This document shows, piece after piece, positions 10,318-20,997 of a stretch of DNA of 64,000 nucleotides. The translations under genes and the position numbers were made by a program. The stretch is from Xanthostigma xanthostigma. Taxonomy: Eukaryota; Arthropoda; Insecta; Raphidioptera; Raphidiidae. Location: NCBI GenBank assembly GCA_963575645.1, contig OY754464.1:66500948-66564947 (forward strand), given 5' to 3'. A model generated the notes under the pieces. It saw only the letters and a program-made list of their open reading frames with translations. It was not told where the DNA came from and did not search any database. The stretch's first letter is position 1. Every line of letters starts with the position of its first letter.

Positions 10318-11350
10318 TACTATTTATTCTGAAATGAAATGAAATCCAAATTATTCTAATTTTTGTAAGAGCCGGTCCTGTACAAAGATTTACCTAACAG
10401 TGTTCAACTGTGCATATTATTATGTTACGAGTATGGAACCAAGCAAAAAAATATATATTAGGTTAGGTTAGGTATACACAAGTACTGCGCCCAGCTCAGC
10501 GGGTTGCACGACATCGTCAAACATTTATTTTCCGGAAATGTCTGATTCATGCCGATTAAAATCGTTTGAAGAGTCGAGTAAAGTATTCTAATATAAAGAA
10601 GCTGGAGCACATTCTTCATGGGATTTTTTATCATGAAATGAGAAACAAGGTATCCATGTATAGTCCGGTGCATTTAGGAATTGACCCAAAAATTTCAGAT
10701 ACATTTTTTCTTTTGTTGCTCATTCGAAAGGGTCTTCGATGGAGACCTTAACCTTGAATTTGCGCATTCTTCAAATTGCCCCTCCGCCGCCATCTTGGAT
10801 TCTGTTTTTTATTTTCAATTGCTCATATCTCGCGTTCTAATAATCCCACAGTAATCGCTTTAGGGTCGTTGGACTCGTCAGGATTTACTCTTTAATTGAA
10901 TGTCTATCAAGTAAAACTCTCCAATGTACTGGAAAAAAGTTATTAGCGTCCAAACTCCAAAGTTACAAGTTTTTTCCTAAAAGTTCTTGCGCCCGGTTTT
11001 TCCGTGCGCAGCTCTTTCCAGTGCATCTGAGACCCCCGCCGACAATTTACTATTTAAACTAGACTCAATTTCCAGTATTTCAAAAAAAAAAAATCATCCC
11101 GATCGGTTGATTCCTCGCCCGCCAATCCACGCTCGAAGCTGCGCTGTCATTATCGTGCTATTTTGAAGCCTCTAAAACTCACACTTCACGCTGCATTTCT
11201 CGCTTAACATCCTTCTATCTGACTCAATTTCCTAAGTCTCGAATACTCACCCGTCCTGAGCACTTCGAACATACTGGTGCTCAAAATTTAAGAACTTTCT
11301 TCAACAAATTCAACCAATAACGGAATTGTGTTTACCGTTCTTGAAAACCC
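10318..11350. other. unannotated stretch; short interstitial TTAGG run
   Basis: No gene recognised. At 10458-10473 there are three TTAGG units, the insect telomere motif, too short to interpret. The segment 10735-11340 has higher GC than its surroundings but no supported frame. Confidence 0.4.
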
Positions 11351-11356
11351 CTCTTA

Positions 11357-11566
11357 TCTATACTAATATAAAGAAGTCAAGTTTGTAAGTTTGGATTAGG
11401 AGGTAATCTCAGAAAACTATTCGTAAATAATTTTCACTTATATTTAGAATGGACCTTCAGGATGGTTATATATTATCGCGTTAAAATAAATCAATTTTAT
11501 CAACGTAAGTCGACGAAAAAACGGTGGCAATTTACAAATTTGAGCGATGCCGGGCCGGACCGCTAG
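11357..11566 (+). mobile_element. short Helitron-like element, complete ends
   Basis: 5' end TCTATACTAATATAAAG preceded by A. 3' end CGATGCCGGGCCGGACCGCTAG followed in the flank by T. This gives A|TC...CTAG|T, the Helitron insertion signature, in a 210-bp element. Internal ATCCTGAAGG-type sequence (inverted) is shared with the other copies of this family. Confidence 0.75.
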
Positions 11567-11572
11567 TAGGTA

Positions 11573-12055
11573 AAAAAAGGTAAATATTTACAAACGAGGT
11601 TCCAGACAAATATCACTCCTAAATTTTTTTTAAAAAAAGTACAATGACATAAATATTAATATTTGAATTTACATTAGGTACTTAAAATTGAGATAAAAAA
11701 ATAAAAAAATTCAAAATCGTCTAATATAGATAGATACTTAAATATATCTATTATAGTGCATACGATAAACTCAAAAAACTACCGAACGAGTTTTCATACG
11801 GTTTTTACCAAAGAACGGAGTGTTTCAAGAGGAAGATTTATGTGTACAATTCATTAATGTTTTGTGTAAATTGATTGAAATATGACGATGATTGTTGAAG
11901 ATGTCGGAAAAAATGAAGCCGACTGGGAATTTTCATCGAAAACGCTGCCTAATCCCTTTGAACTATAATAATGTATGGTGGAATTGTTCCTCTTTATAGG
12001 TCTACAGAAAAGTCCGCGATGGCATATGTCTATATTTTAAGGATAACTTACTATA
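11573..12055. other. no recognisable feature
   Basis: No supported frame, RNA or repeat boundary. Confidence 0.4.
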
Positions 12056-12060
12056 CCAAT

Positions 12061-12162
12061 TTTAATGTTATGCGCTTTTCGTGGAATTCAATTTTGCAAC
12101 GTAAGTCGACGTAAAAACGGTGGCAATCTACAAATTCGAGCGAAGCCGGACTGGGCCGCTAG
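12061..12162 (+). mobile_element. Helitron-like 3' fragment
   Basis: GTAAGTCGACGTAAAAACGG...GAGCGAAGCCGGACTGGG and terminal CTAG at 12159-12162. Only the 3' part of the family seen at 11357-11566 is present. Confidence 0.55.
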
Positions 12163-12165
12163 CAA

Positions 12166-12654
12166 TATAATATTAGGAGCTTTATAGTTAGGTAAAGGCT
12201 GTGTATACGAAGCCTACTAGCGCCGCTAGTGGGTAATAGAGAATTATTGAACTCACTTTTTATAGAAATCGCGACATGTTTTTAAGGTGATAAATCAAAA
12301 ACTTTAGTTGGCCATGATGTGTCAGAAAAAAAAATGTAATAAGGAAAACTGATGTTAATTTGTTTACGCTGACAGAGGAACGTCAAATTAGGGCGCCAAT
12401 GGTCTTTATTTTACTTAAATCGCCATCAGCGCAACAGCCCGGAGCACAACAAGCATTTCCGGATCTCTTAGTTTTCCTTTGTTTTCTTTGTAATTAAAAA
12501 ACTTCATAAAATTATAACTATTTTCACTTTTAATAAACATTGCTCACTGACATACGGAAAATTTGAGCTTGAAGTTTCCCTAGTGCTCACCACAAACGCT
12601 CGCATCGAAAAATTTGTAACTCCGCCTCTCTGCACAGTGCACATAGCCCGTACA
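12166..12654. other. no recognisable feature
   Basis: No protein-like frame or repeat boundary was recognised. Confidence 0.35.
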
Positions 12655-13146
12655 CAGTGCCGGATTAAGACTCCTTGATGCCCTAAGCATTTATTGCTTA
12701 TGGGCCCCCATCTCTAATATGTCCAGTTTATAAAAAAATTCAGTTGATAGAAATAAGTTAAAAAGCATAGATTTTTAGGAAAAAAATTGAATTTTACTAT
12801 CAATACTCTCATTGAAAATTTGGCTCTCTATAAAATCGGACCTTAGGCATTCTTATACAATTAATAGAAATAAAGTTTCAAAACTTTAATATTAAAAAAA
12901 ATTACCCTTAAGAAATCATGTTTTGTTCGTTTTCTTTTTCAAAAATAAAATATTATTTATATTTAACTTTTATACTTCTAAAGACATATCAGTGGATGAA
13001 ATTTTTGAGAACATGACAAAAAGAAAAAATAATTGTTGACACGATTTAGTGAGGTACTTTTTATTTCTGAGTTGTGCTTCTTCGTGCCCCCTGAGAAGTG
13101 AGCCCTAAGCAATTGCTTATTTTGCTTATAGGTTAATCCGGCACTG
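12655..13146. mobile_element. hAT-type non-autonomous element
   Basis: Termini CAGTGCCGGATTAA and TTAATCCGGCACTG are inverted repeats. Flanks CCCGTACA (12647-12654) and CCCATACA (13147-13154) match at 7 of 8 positions, as an aged hAT TSD would. Subterminal GCCCTAAGCA.. and ..GCCCTAAGCAATTG motifs mirror each other. At 492 bp it has no transposase coding. Confidence 0.85.
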
Positions 13147-13775
13147 CCCATACATGCTTTTATGGAAAAAAAATACTTTAGTGTTGATTATTTTAATGAA
13201 TCTGTCGGTTCACACGTGACGCTACTGATCTGCATAATATTATTCTGTGTGTAATATAATAATAAAAAAAACTCGGGTCGCAGTGCGAAACCCTGCCGAC
13301 AATATAGTGTATTTGCTATTATACGCAGTGTGACTCCCTTATATGAACTTACTTAATTTTTGAACAAAATACAAAATTTAACCCCTTAATGCACCCCTTA
13401 AAATAATATTTTTTTCTTCATTTTAATATTACTATTAATACAACACATTAAATTCACCCTTCACTAAATAAATCCCTATCTACAAACTGACGTTTTCATA
13501 AAATTTTCAAGTCCGGTCCTGTCAGGCCGATTTTAATAAAACTTTGGTAGCACATTTTAATCATTACTAAAGGGTTACATTTCAATTTTGAAACGATTCG
13601 GAGAAATTTATCGGTATTTTTGGGCCCAAAAATATTTTTCAACCCCTAAAACCTACCCTTAAAGTGGCCCGATTGGGCCCATTTTAAATAGGCTTCGTGC
13701 GGTGATGGATTTCAATATGTGGTCCAAATTTCGTTAAAATTAATTTACTCCTTCGAAAGTTATTGCCCGTACACT
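13147..13775. other. repeat-like stretch before a microsatellite, no gene
   Basis: From about 13490 the sequence (GTCCGGTCCTGTCAGGCC, later GGCCCGATTGGGCCCA) has the look of an old repeat that ends in the TA array. Family not identified. Confidence 0.35.
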
Positions 13776-13916
<141 letters not shown>

Positions 13917-14249
13917 AACAGACTTTTCCAAAAATGGTGCCAAACTTCTTAGGAGGCTATGAAACGTCGAGAAATTTTGGTCCGAGCCCTAGGTCCCGCC
14001 ATCCGACCGACGCCAATAGTGTAAGTGCCTTATGGCAAATACACTAATAATAGAAAACGTAAGTCCCTTGCGAATTGACCATCCTCGTAATGAATATGAT
14101 GCGACAATCTCCACAGAGAAATCAACTTCTGAGAATCTTGCTGCTTTAATGTACGGGATCCGTCAAAACAATTGGATGCCTTTTAATAGACTTAACTATA
14201 TTTTATCACAAAATTTTAAAACAAATATTTTTAACATTAAAATTCTAAA

Positions 14250-14300
14250 GAACAATTCGTGTTGAAACGTTGCCGATTAAATAATTTATCAGATAAATAT
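14250..14300 (+). mobile_element. Penelope-like tail fragment
   Basis: TTGAAACGTTGCCGATTAAAT, the same conserved tail as at 9420. No complete hammerhead remains. Confidence 0.4.
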
Positions 14301-14640
14301 TGTTATTCTTTTGTCTTGAATCTCATTCTAGTAAAGCAAATAATCTTCAAACAAAATGTTTTAAGAAAATGAATATCAAGTAGGTACTCATTTAATTAAA
14401 GATAAAAGAAACGAATATTTTAGAAGGGAGAGTTGAGTGACCTTACTCTCCAGATTCCAGACCTTCGACCATAAACTCATGGACTACTCAGCGCAGCTGT
14501 GACTTGCGTAAGCTTTTATATCATATAAATTGTGTAATGTCGTTATAAGTTGATAGTATTAAAAGCTTTAAAGGAAACGTTTATTTTATTCTTTTCAGCG
14601 CATTTTCACAAAAGCTTGTTTTTAAAAAAGCTTTTTTTTC
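14301..14640. other. no recognisable feature
   Basis: No supported frame or boundary. Confidence 0.4.
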
Positions 14641-14671
14641 TTTTAATTTATTATATTTTTATTTTTTAGCT

Positions 14672-14800
14672 CAATTCCGAAGAATATCCAAATCCGGATC
14701 GAAACGTTAATTGTTTGAATTATATTATTTATTTTTTGTCAATATATTGTCTGAAAAATTGGTCGGTAATTTTATTTGTCATAATCTAATAATAGGGACC
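14672..14800 (+). mobile_element. Penelope-like end unit with degenerate hammerhead
   Basis: CAATT, CCGAAGA, ...CCAAATCCGGATC, GAAACGTT, AATTG. Stem I (CAATT/AATTG) pairs perfectly and the GAAA box is intact, but the first core box carries C for T. It is followed by TTTTTTGTCAATATATTGTC and TGAAAAATTGGTCGGTAA, the dispersed end repeat. Confidence 0.5.
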
Positions 14801-14976
14801 AAAACGCCGGGACCAAAACGGTCTTATCAAAAAGTTATGTACCGAAAAAAATTCTCCCAAAATTTCAGCTTCCTAGATCAAACCTGTGAGCGGCGCAAAT
14901 CGAGTTTGTTTCCCATTTAATTAACATGGGAAAAACGACATTTTAATCAAACATAGCTGGTAGATATATTTTTTTG

Positions 14977-15700
14977 ACGTGATAACGTCTTATAAATTGA
15001 TGAAACACCAATCTTATAAATTGATGAAACACCGGCTGCATGTACGAAAAAGTGTCACGTTCCGAAATCTGTCCCGTTCCGAATCTGTCCCGTTCCAAAA
15101 TGTGTCACGTTCCGCCTGACTTAAATATGATATTCGAGCGGCAGAATCATCAACCGATTGAGATGAAAATTTGTATACACGTTTAGTTTGAATGACAATG
15201 CATGGTTAGCTGTGTGACGTCACTCTAAATCCAATATGGCAGACTTCTAAAGATGGCGGAAATGCCTTCGGTAATTTTGAAGCAGATATCATCAACCGAT
15301 TGAGATCAAAATTTGTATACAGGTTTAGTTTGAATGACAATGCATGGTTAGCTGTGTGACGTCACTCTAAATCCAATATGGCGGACTTCTAAAGATGGCG
15401 GACTAATCTTATTATGCTTTCCTACAATATGGGTATCAAATGAAAGGGCTTGCTGAGAATAACTCGAAAAATAAAGTGACTTTAGTTTAAATCCAATATG
15501 GCGGACTTCTAAAGATGGCGGACTAAGTTTTTGACGTGATAACGTCTTATAAATTGATGAAACACCAGCTGCACGCACGAAAAAGTGTAACGTTCCGTAA
15601 CGTTCCGCCTGACCCTGTGCGTGCAAGCGAGAGCACAGTAATGTATTATTAAATATGATATTCGAGCGGAATACGTTATCACGTAAAACTATCGTCCGTA
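14977..15700. repeat. GTGATAACGT family with internal ~120-bp direct repeats, copy 1
   Basis: Shares long blocks with 23238-23930: TTGACGTGATAACGTCTTAT, TCAACCGATTGAGATGAAAA, and CTAAATCCAATATGGCGGAC repeated at spacings near 120 bp. ACGTGATAACGT and its inverse ACGTTATCACGT lie near the two ends. The 131-codon minus-strand frame (15348-15743) has no recognisable domain and recurs only because the repeat does. Class unknown. Confidence 0.65.
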
Positions 15701-15726
15701 AACCGACTTTACAGACAACCAATTTT

Positions 15727-15940
15727 AAATTTGATAGCAACATTTTGTAGAAAATTAAATTTCTTATAAAAAAGATCCTTAGTACAAAATCCGTGAATTC
15801 ATTAGGTTCAAAGATATGTTCGTTTAAACATTCTCAATCTCATAAAAATCGGATTTCATTCAATTAATTTCAAAATAATGAGTACTGAGGATCTTTTTGT
15901 GAGAAATTTAATTCTCTAGAAAATGCTGCTATCAAAAATG
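15727..15940. repeat. foldback, ~60-bp arms
   Basis: GATAGCAACATTTTGTAGAAAA...AGATCCTTAGTAC pairs with GTACTGAGGATCT...AAATGCTGCTATC. Loop of about 95 bp. No TSD was seen. Confidence 0.55.
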
Positions 15941-16084
15941 AAAAAAAAAATTTTATCAGCTATCCATGTTTGAGTAAGCGTCGTCTTTCCCATGTTAATT
16001 AAATAGGAAACAAACTCGGTTTGCGCCGTTCACAGGTTAGATCTAGGAGGGTGTAATTTTGGGAGAATTTTTTTAGGTCCAATG

Positions 16085-17440
16085 CTGATTATTAGCCAAT
16101 GGAACCGAAACAAATAAAAATTACAAAAACACCCTAATGCAGCACGTACCTAGTATCTGATTGGTTGTTCAAATGACTGATCAATGCTAGTTTTATTTTT
16201 ATATCAATGCTCTAATACGTTTTAATCGATACTCTGCAGGGATAGTAGGGATAGTACACATATTTTGTGAAATTATTGTAATTTTAAAATTTGTGTTTAC
16301 AGACAGAAAACCAAAATCCAGATAACCTCATATTTTCAGATTCACGAAAATGAAAACCGCAAAAATCCTAACACTATTATTACTGTTCTTGCTATTTCGT
16401 GTGTTAAAAGTGCTATTAACCCTTTCCCGGTTAGGAGCCACGAAACGTATCGGAGTAAGCATTGAGGCGAAGGTTGAAGTAACTGAATCGTGTTTTCTCA
16501 AACTATGTATGAGATTTAAGAGTAGCAGTGTGTACGTGAGATTTTCCACTTCGCTGGCTGCATTTTTCTTTACGCAGTACCGTACCACGAATAAACTAAC
16601 TCCCTAACTGCGATTGTAATCTAACTCGTCATTCATAATGTAGTTTATTCAGTTCAACTTACTTAAAAAAATCTTGTTTTGGAAAATAAAAACTCCTTTC
16701 AACGACATACTTTATTCTAATTACTATATTTGTATACTTACGCCAATGGCCGCAACTCCTTGCCACACACTCTCGTTTCATAATGCTCCGCCTAACTCCA
16801 GAGTAGAGATTTAAGGTCAACCGGGACAGTTATTTTATTCTTTTTAATCGAAAATAGTTTTTTGTTTCACCTGCAACTGTTATTCGGAATTACGGAGTCC
16901 ATGAATGTGTGGCCAAAGGTTCATATTCTAGTTATTAAAAGCTCATAAAAAGTAACCATAGTACCAAAGCTAAACTGAAAGTCACCTGCAAAAAGGTAGC
17001 TTTGTTTGAAACATTCTCTGTTCAGCCGATAAGCGATGTTTGTGCAAACAAAAACAACACGTTTGACGCCCACGTATGGAAAACATAAAGCTGCGAAAAA
17101 CGGCACAAGCTCAGTCAGCAAGACTGCGGTCTGCGTCAAAAGCGGGTGTTTAAAATTGTGCACAACTTAGGGCGCTCAGGTTTGTAACTGCTTTTACTTA
17201 AGTGTTTATTGAGTTTTGTAGTACTTGTTACAAAAGCCATTAAAGTATTGTGTTGTTTATTTAAAATGGTTTGTAATTACAATTTAATAGTTTAATTTTA
17301 TTATCGTAGATACTTGATACAATGTTTCGAACAGCTGTTGGTTCCGAAGATTCTGTTACCTTTAGTTTATAATTAATGTTAAAACTGCAGTTTTAAGTTA
17401 ACCTTTTGTTTTCTCTCATTTGCCAATCCAACCCCACAAT
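16085..17440. other. unannotated stretch with an unassigned ORF pair
   Basis: Overlapping frames at 16350-16607 (+, 85 codons, leucine-rich N-terminus) and 16328-16588 (-, 86 codons) occupy the same bases. I recognise no domain in either, and their co-extension suggests one is a shadow or both are repeat-derived. The remainder shows nothing supported. Confidence 0.35.
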
Positions 17441-17449
17441 GTTACTAGT

Positions 17450-17760
17450 TAAGGTCAAAAATCACTTTTCAAAACTTTAAAACATTTTTTCGTTTTAAGG
17501 TCCCTTCAATCCAAAAAACACATTTTTGGAAAAAAAACTCTGTGCGTCTGTTTGTCTGTGAGCACGAACAGGTCAAACGGATGAACGGATTGAAACGAAA
17601 TTTTGGGAGGATGTTTAATATACAAATATGAAGGAGCCCTACAGTTTTTGGGGAAAATCGACGCATGTGCAGAAGAGATATATGCTATAACAGTGTTTTT
17701 CATGTAAGAATAGTATACTTTTTATTTTTTCAAGAAAGTTTCAATAATTTTTTTTCTAAA
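17450..17760 (+). repeat. dispersed family copy (GCGCATGCGC family)
   Basis: Contains GGTCAAACGGATGAACGG, TTTTGGGAGGATGTTTAA and GGGGAAAATCGACGCATG in the same order as 200-680, but only one unit, so it is the non-tandem form of that family. Confidence 0.6.
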
Positions 17761-17874
17761 CTTATAGTTTGGGAAATATTTTAAAAATAAAAAAATCAGC
17801 TTTTGTTTTGTAAATCTGTCAGAAGTAAACTTGTTAAATTTGCTTTGATTCATTTTTACATGACGTGGAACATA

Positions 17875-18105
17875 CATAGAGATATAAGCAACTAGAATAC
17901 GCTAGTTCGTATGCTTGCCATAAGTGAAAGTGTCTTCAGTTGAGAGAGAGAGAACGCTGCAGAAATTCCAGAAAAGCAGATATTTGTTTACTTAAATCAG
18001 TATTGTTTTGTATCATTAGTTACCATAGAGATAAGGAACTGTTCTCTGTCTGAATTGCAGACACTTTGACGGCTCACTGGCGTACTCTAGTCTAATATCT
18101 CTATG
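17875..18105. mobile_element. CATAGAGATAT-family MITE with perfect 8-bp TSD
   Basis: Termini CATAGAGATATAAG and CTAATATCTCTATG are inverted. The TSD GGAACATA is exact at 17867-17874 and 18106-18113. Subterminal AACTAGAATACGC and GCGTACTCTAGT also mirror. 231 bp, non-coding. A second member is at 25659-25965. An 8-bp TSD fits hAT or P superfamily transposition, and I cannot choose between them. Confidence 0.85.
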
Positions 18106-18159
18106 GGAACATATTTTGTAGGTAACCATGTCAACGAATAGCAAATATCATATTGAATA

Positions 18160-18240
18160 CTAGCCATCACCCGCGTCACCTCGCGCGATATCAGAAATTT
18201 TATTTTCTTTATTATACTATACCTATTATATGTCAATATT
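18160..18240 (-). mobile_element. Helitron-like 3' fragment
   Basis: CTAGCCATCACCCGCGTCACC, with CTAG at 18160-18163 preceded by A on the plus strand. It is related to 28817-29287 and 45487-45981 but truncated. Confidence 0.45.
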
Positions 18241-18482
18241 TTTAAAGTTGGAATGGTCACATCGTCCAATTGGTTGGAATTTTTTTTCGCAAGAATGCAC
18301 AAACATAACCACTGAACTATCTACGTTCGTGTTGTGAGACAAGACCATACGTCTGTCAAGTCAACGAAAAATAATTTTTTCTAACCCATTTCGATTTCGA
18401 TTTGCGAGGCAATTTTTAGAAATACACGCAACTCAACTTGTTATGTTCGTGTTGTGTACTTGCGACTTGCGAGGCAATCTAA

Positions 18483-19269
18483 TAGGCCCCACTCACGATC
18501 ACACTTCATGCAACAGTTCAGTGTTCAAACTTATAGTTCAGTGAAGCATGATAGTGTGTGGGACAAATAAACACTGAAACCAACACTGAAGTCAAGCATG
18601 AACTCATCAAATGCATCTTGATTTTTGAACGACTTCAGTGTTCAGTGTTCAAGTAAACTGTTGTGTGTGTGGGTGTTTTTCAGTTCAATTTTGGAGTTCT
18701 GTGTTTTGTACAACCAGAAGCCAAAAATCTCAATGTTGCTGCCTTTCTTGTGCAGAAATAGATTTTCACATATTTGTGTCCTGGTTCTTAATAAATAGGG
18801 TAACTAATTCCAGTAAATAATTGTAAGTTAATTTATTCATTCGTAAATAATTATTGCAATCAAGCGACTCAAGATGTAATTCATTAATCAAATAAACATG
18901 ACTTCTTGAATCACGCATTTCTAACCAATTTTTCACCCATATTCTTCTTTTTTTTTCTTATTTCTCTGTTTTAAATACAATCCCATAGCTCTGAACAGCC
19001 AATCCTCACCATTTAAATTACTCATTTAGTTCTTATTAATGAACTATACTCTATAGTATAATATTATAGTGTGTATATTATATAATATATCTTATGTATC
19101 TATACTCGACGAGTGTATGCCAACAACTGAACCAAACTGAACACAAAAAATTTAAAAAACTGAGCAGTTTGCATGAACTGTGTGTGGTGCCAGTCAGTCT
19201 TTCGATTAATCTGTCCAACTTCACTGAACACTGAACTGTGGCATGAAGTTTGATCGTGAGTGGGGCCTA
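18483..19269. mobile_element. PIF/Harbinger-like element, subterminal TTCAGTG repeats
   Basis: Termini TAGGCCCCACTCACGATCA and TGATCGTGAGTGGGGCCTA are inverted. The flanks are TAA (18480-18482) and TTA (19270-19272), a TWA-type TSD. Both subterminal zones are crowded with TTCAGTG/CACTGAA motifs, a possible transposase-binding array. The host sequence reads across the site (GAGGCAATCT / CGAAATATAAGCAACTC), similar to a neighbouring unit at 18410-18435. 787 bp, no transposase recognised. Confidence 0.7.
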
Positions 19270-19670
19270 TTACGAAATATAAGCAACTCAAACATGACAA
19301 CTCAACTGGTTACGTTCGTGTAACGTAAAAACTTGATAGGTGACTGGAGAACGCTGTATTTGTTTTATTTATTGAAGCTAAAACAGATTAAAGTTAATAA
19401 TGATGTTTAAAATATTGACAGAGTGTATATATATTTATATTGCCAATGGTGTTTATTTTTAATGTTTTATATGACCATAAATTTTACGAACAATTATAAA
19501 CCAATAAAATACAATAATTAAAACCAATAGTTTTTCATTCACGCTGGTAGTTGTAAGACGTAAATTTTATTGGCGCCAGTTTAGTATTTTTTACAAATGA
19601 ATTTTTTCCTGTTGGGAATGTCAGATTCCCTTTTGTGTCTTAATCCGGGCTTAGCCTGGTCAAAAGTATA
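19270..19670. other. no recognisable feature
   Basis: AT-rich, no supported frame. Confidence 0.4.
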
Positions 19671-19673
19671 ATC

Positions 19674-19806
19674 AAATTTAAGTTTAGTTAGGAATATTAA
19701 TCGTTTATCAACTTTCTTCACATTTGGGTCAGCCGTACTCGAATGATGTCATAAGAATTGTGGAAAAACGATATTTTATCAGGGAATTATATAAACAGAT
19801 CCGGAA
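19674..19806 (+). repeat. ~130-bp repeat shared with 22722-22850
   Basis: TTTAAGTTTAGTTAGGAATA through TATTTTATCAGGGAATTATA is about 95% identical to the second copy. Family unknown. Both copies diverge just after ATAAACAG. Confidence 0.65.
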
Positions 19807-19855
19807 ATACACAAGAAAAGGAAATAACAAAGGTTTCGTTGCAATTTTAAAATTA

Positions 19856-20092
19856 CTAGCGGCCCGTTCCGGTTTTATCTGAGTGTAAACTGTTCTGGAA
19901 ATAATATATTGACCTTCTCAACTACACACCTATCAAAGCACTTTGTTTTGATGTATCTCTAAAGATTTGGTCACCGGCGTTACCATGTAAGCGTACGAAA
20001 ACAGATTTTTTTTTATCAAACACCGTCATAGTTCAATCATTTTATACAAAACATTTACAGAAACCTTCAAACTTTACCTCTTTATAATATTA
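19856..20092 (-). mobile_element. Helitron-like element, first of three abutting
   Basis: CTAGCGGCCCGTTCCGG at the 3' end (minus view), preceded by A on the plus strand. The other side ends CTCTTTATAATATTATAG and runs directly into the next Helitron-like element. Confidence 0.55.
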
Positions 20093-20234
20093 TAGCGGTT
20101 CGTGCCGGTCTCACATGGGTGCGATAGATATAATTCTGCAAAATGTATTTCGATTGCGTCCCGACATGTGAACTAATAGCTTTGAGCAAGTTCTAACAGG
20201 TGTCGCTATTTGGCACTAAAACACTTAAAGCTAA

Positions 20235-20265
<31 letters not shown>

Positions 20266-20997
20266 AGTTTATTTATTCCGTTGATATAAATGTGTGGAAC
20301 AAGTCAAACATAGAATTTACAATGAGGTCGAAAAAAATTCTTGGATTGAATAAAAAGTGTGCTGAATTAAGAGACGCTTGATGGTGCGTTTGAAACAAGA
20401 TAGGCTATTAATGGATTTAACATTAGCTGGTAATTGATTATATAATTTTATAGGCATAGAATTTGGGCCTTTAGCAAACAGATTTAAATGGTGCTTCGAA
20501 ATTGTTAGCTGATCATTATTACGTAGAAAGTGACAAGTAGTGTCGCTAACTTTCGAAAATGTGTTAATATTTGATTTAACATACGTTAAGCAATTATAAA
20601 TATATAAAGAAATGACTGTTAAAATTTGATGTTTTTTAAACAGAGGGCGGCAAGAGTCTCTATAATTTGAAAACGACATCAGTCTAATTATTCTTTTTTG
20701 CATAATAAGTATATCGCCAATACGCGTGGAATTACCCCAACATACAATTCCATAACTGAGCGTGGCAAATTTACTAATAGCTTTGAGTAAATTCTATCAG
20801 ATGCCATTACGTGTTACTAAAAGAAATTTTTTGAGAAAATACCGTAATTCCATACAATAAATATTTAATAAAAACTATCCTATAGCGTAAGTTGCACTAA
20901 CACACATTTACAAAATTCCATTAAAATCTGTTCAGTGGTTTTGGAGATTAGCGCGGCCAAAATTGTGACACGGGAATTTTATATATATTTATATAGA
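20093..20997 (-). mobile_element. Helitron-like element split by a LINE
   Basis: 3' end region GCGGTTCGTGCCGGTCTCAC, and a 5' region matching TCTATATAAATATATATAAA at 20978-20997. The interior (ATTCTGCAAAATGTATTTCG and TGTTCAGTGGTTTTGGAGAT-type) matches 56127-56325. The middle, 20236-20793, is an inserted non-LTR fragment. Confidence 0.6.
20236..20793 (-). pseudogene. non-LTR retrotransposon reverse-transcriptase C-terminus with tail
   Basis: The minus-strand frame is open from 20793 to the stop at 20317 (about 158 codons), well upstream of the first ATG at 20703. It reads LSYGIVCWGN, then QKRIIRLMS, CRPLFKKHQILTVISLYIY and KGPNSMPIKLYNQLP. This is the conserved C-terminal part of Jockey/CR1-type ORF2, downstream of the catalytic palm (Y/F-G-x-x-W-G-N, Q-K-R-x-I-R, L-T-x-x-S-L-Y-I). 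The 3' UTR ends in a TAA/TTA microsatellite tail (20239-20266). No frameshift was seen in this piece, but the catalytic core and endonuclease are absent, so it is a 5'-truncated dead copy. Flanking sequences 20171-20225 and 20773-20825 resemble each other and may be a long, old TSD. Confidence 0.85.

Larger units (their letters stand above)
14841..16079. mobile_element. composite element with ~120-bp inverted ends
   Basis: Left arm 14841-14963 and right arm 15962-16079 are diverged inverted repeats. They share AAAAAATTCTCCCAAAATT, CTAGATC.AACCTGTGA and CCATTTAATTAACATGGGAAA-type blocks. Inside lie a copy of the GTGATAACGT family (14977-15690) and a smaller foldback (15727-15940). It may be one old foldback transposon or a nested pair. 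No TSD was identified and no coding evidence was seen. Confidence 0.55.

Noticed and set aside
10458-10473. Three TTAGG units as a possible telomere relic
   Set aside because: Sixteen bases can occur by chance in this composition. No array or telomere-associated element nearby.
15348-15743. 131-codon minus-strand frame
   Set aside because: Lies wholly in a tandemly repeated family. The same peptide recurs at 23694-23924 because the repeat does. No domain recognised.
16328-16607. Overlapping 85- and 86-codon frames on opposite strands
   Set aside because: No domain, signal or splice context supports either. Mutual overlap suggests chance or repeat origin.
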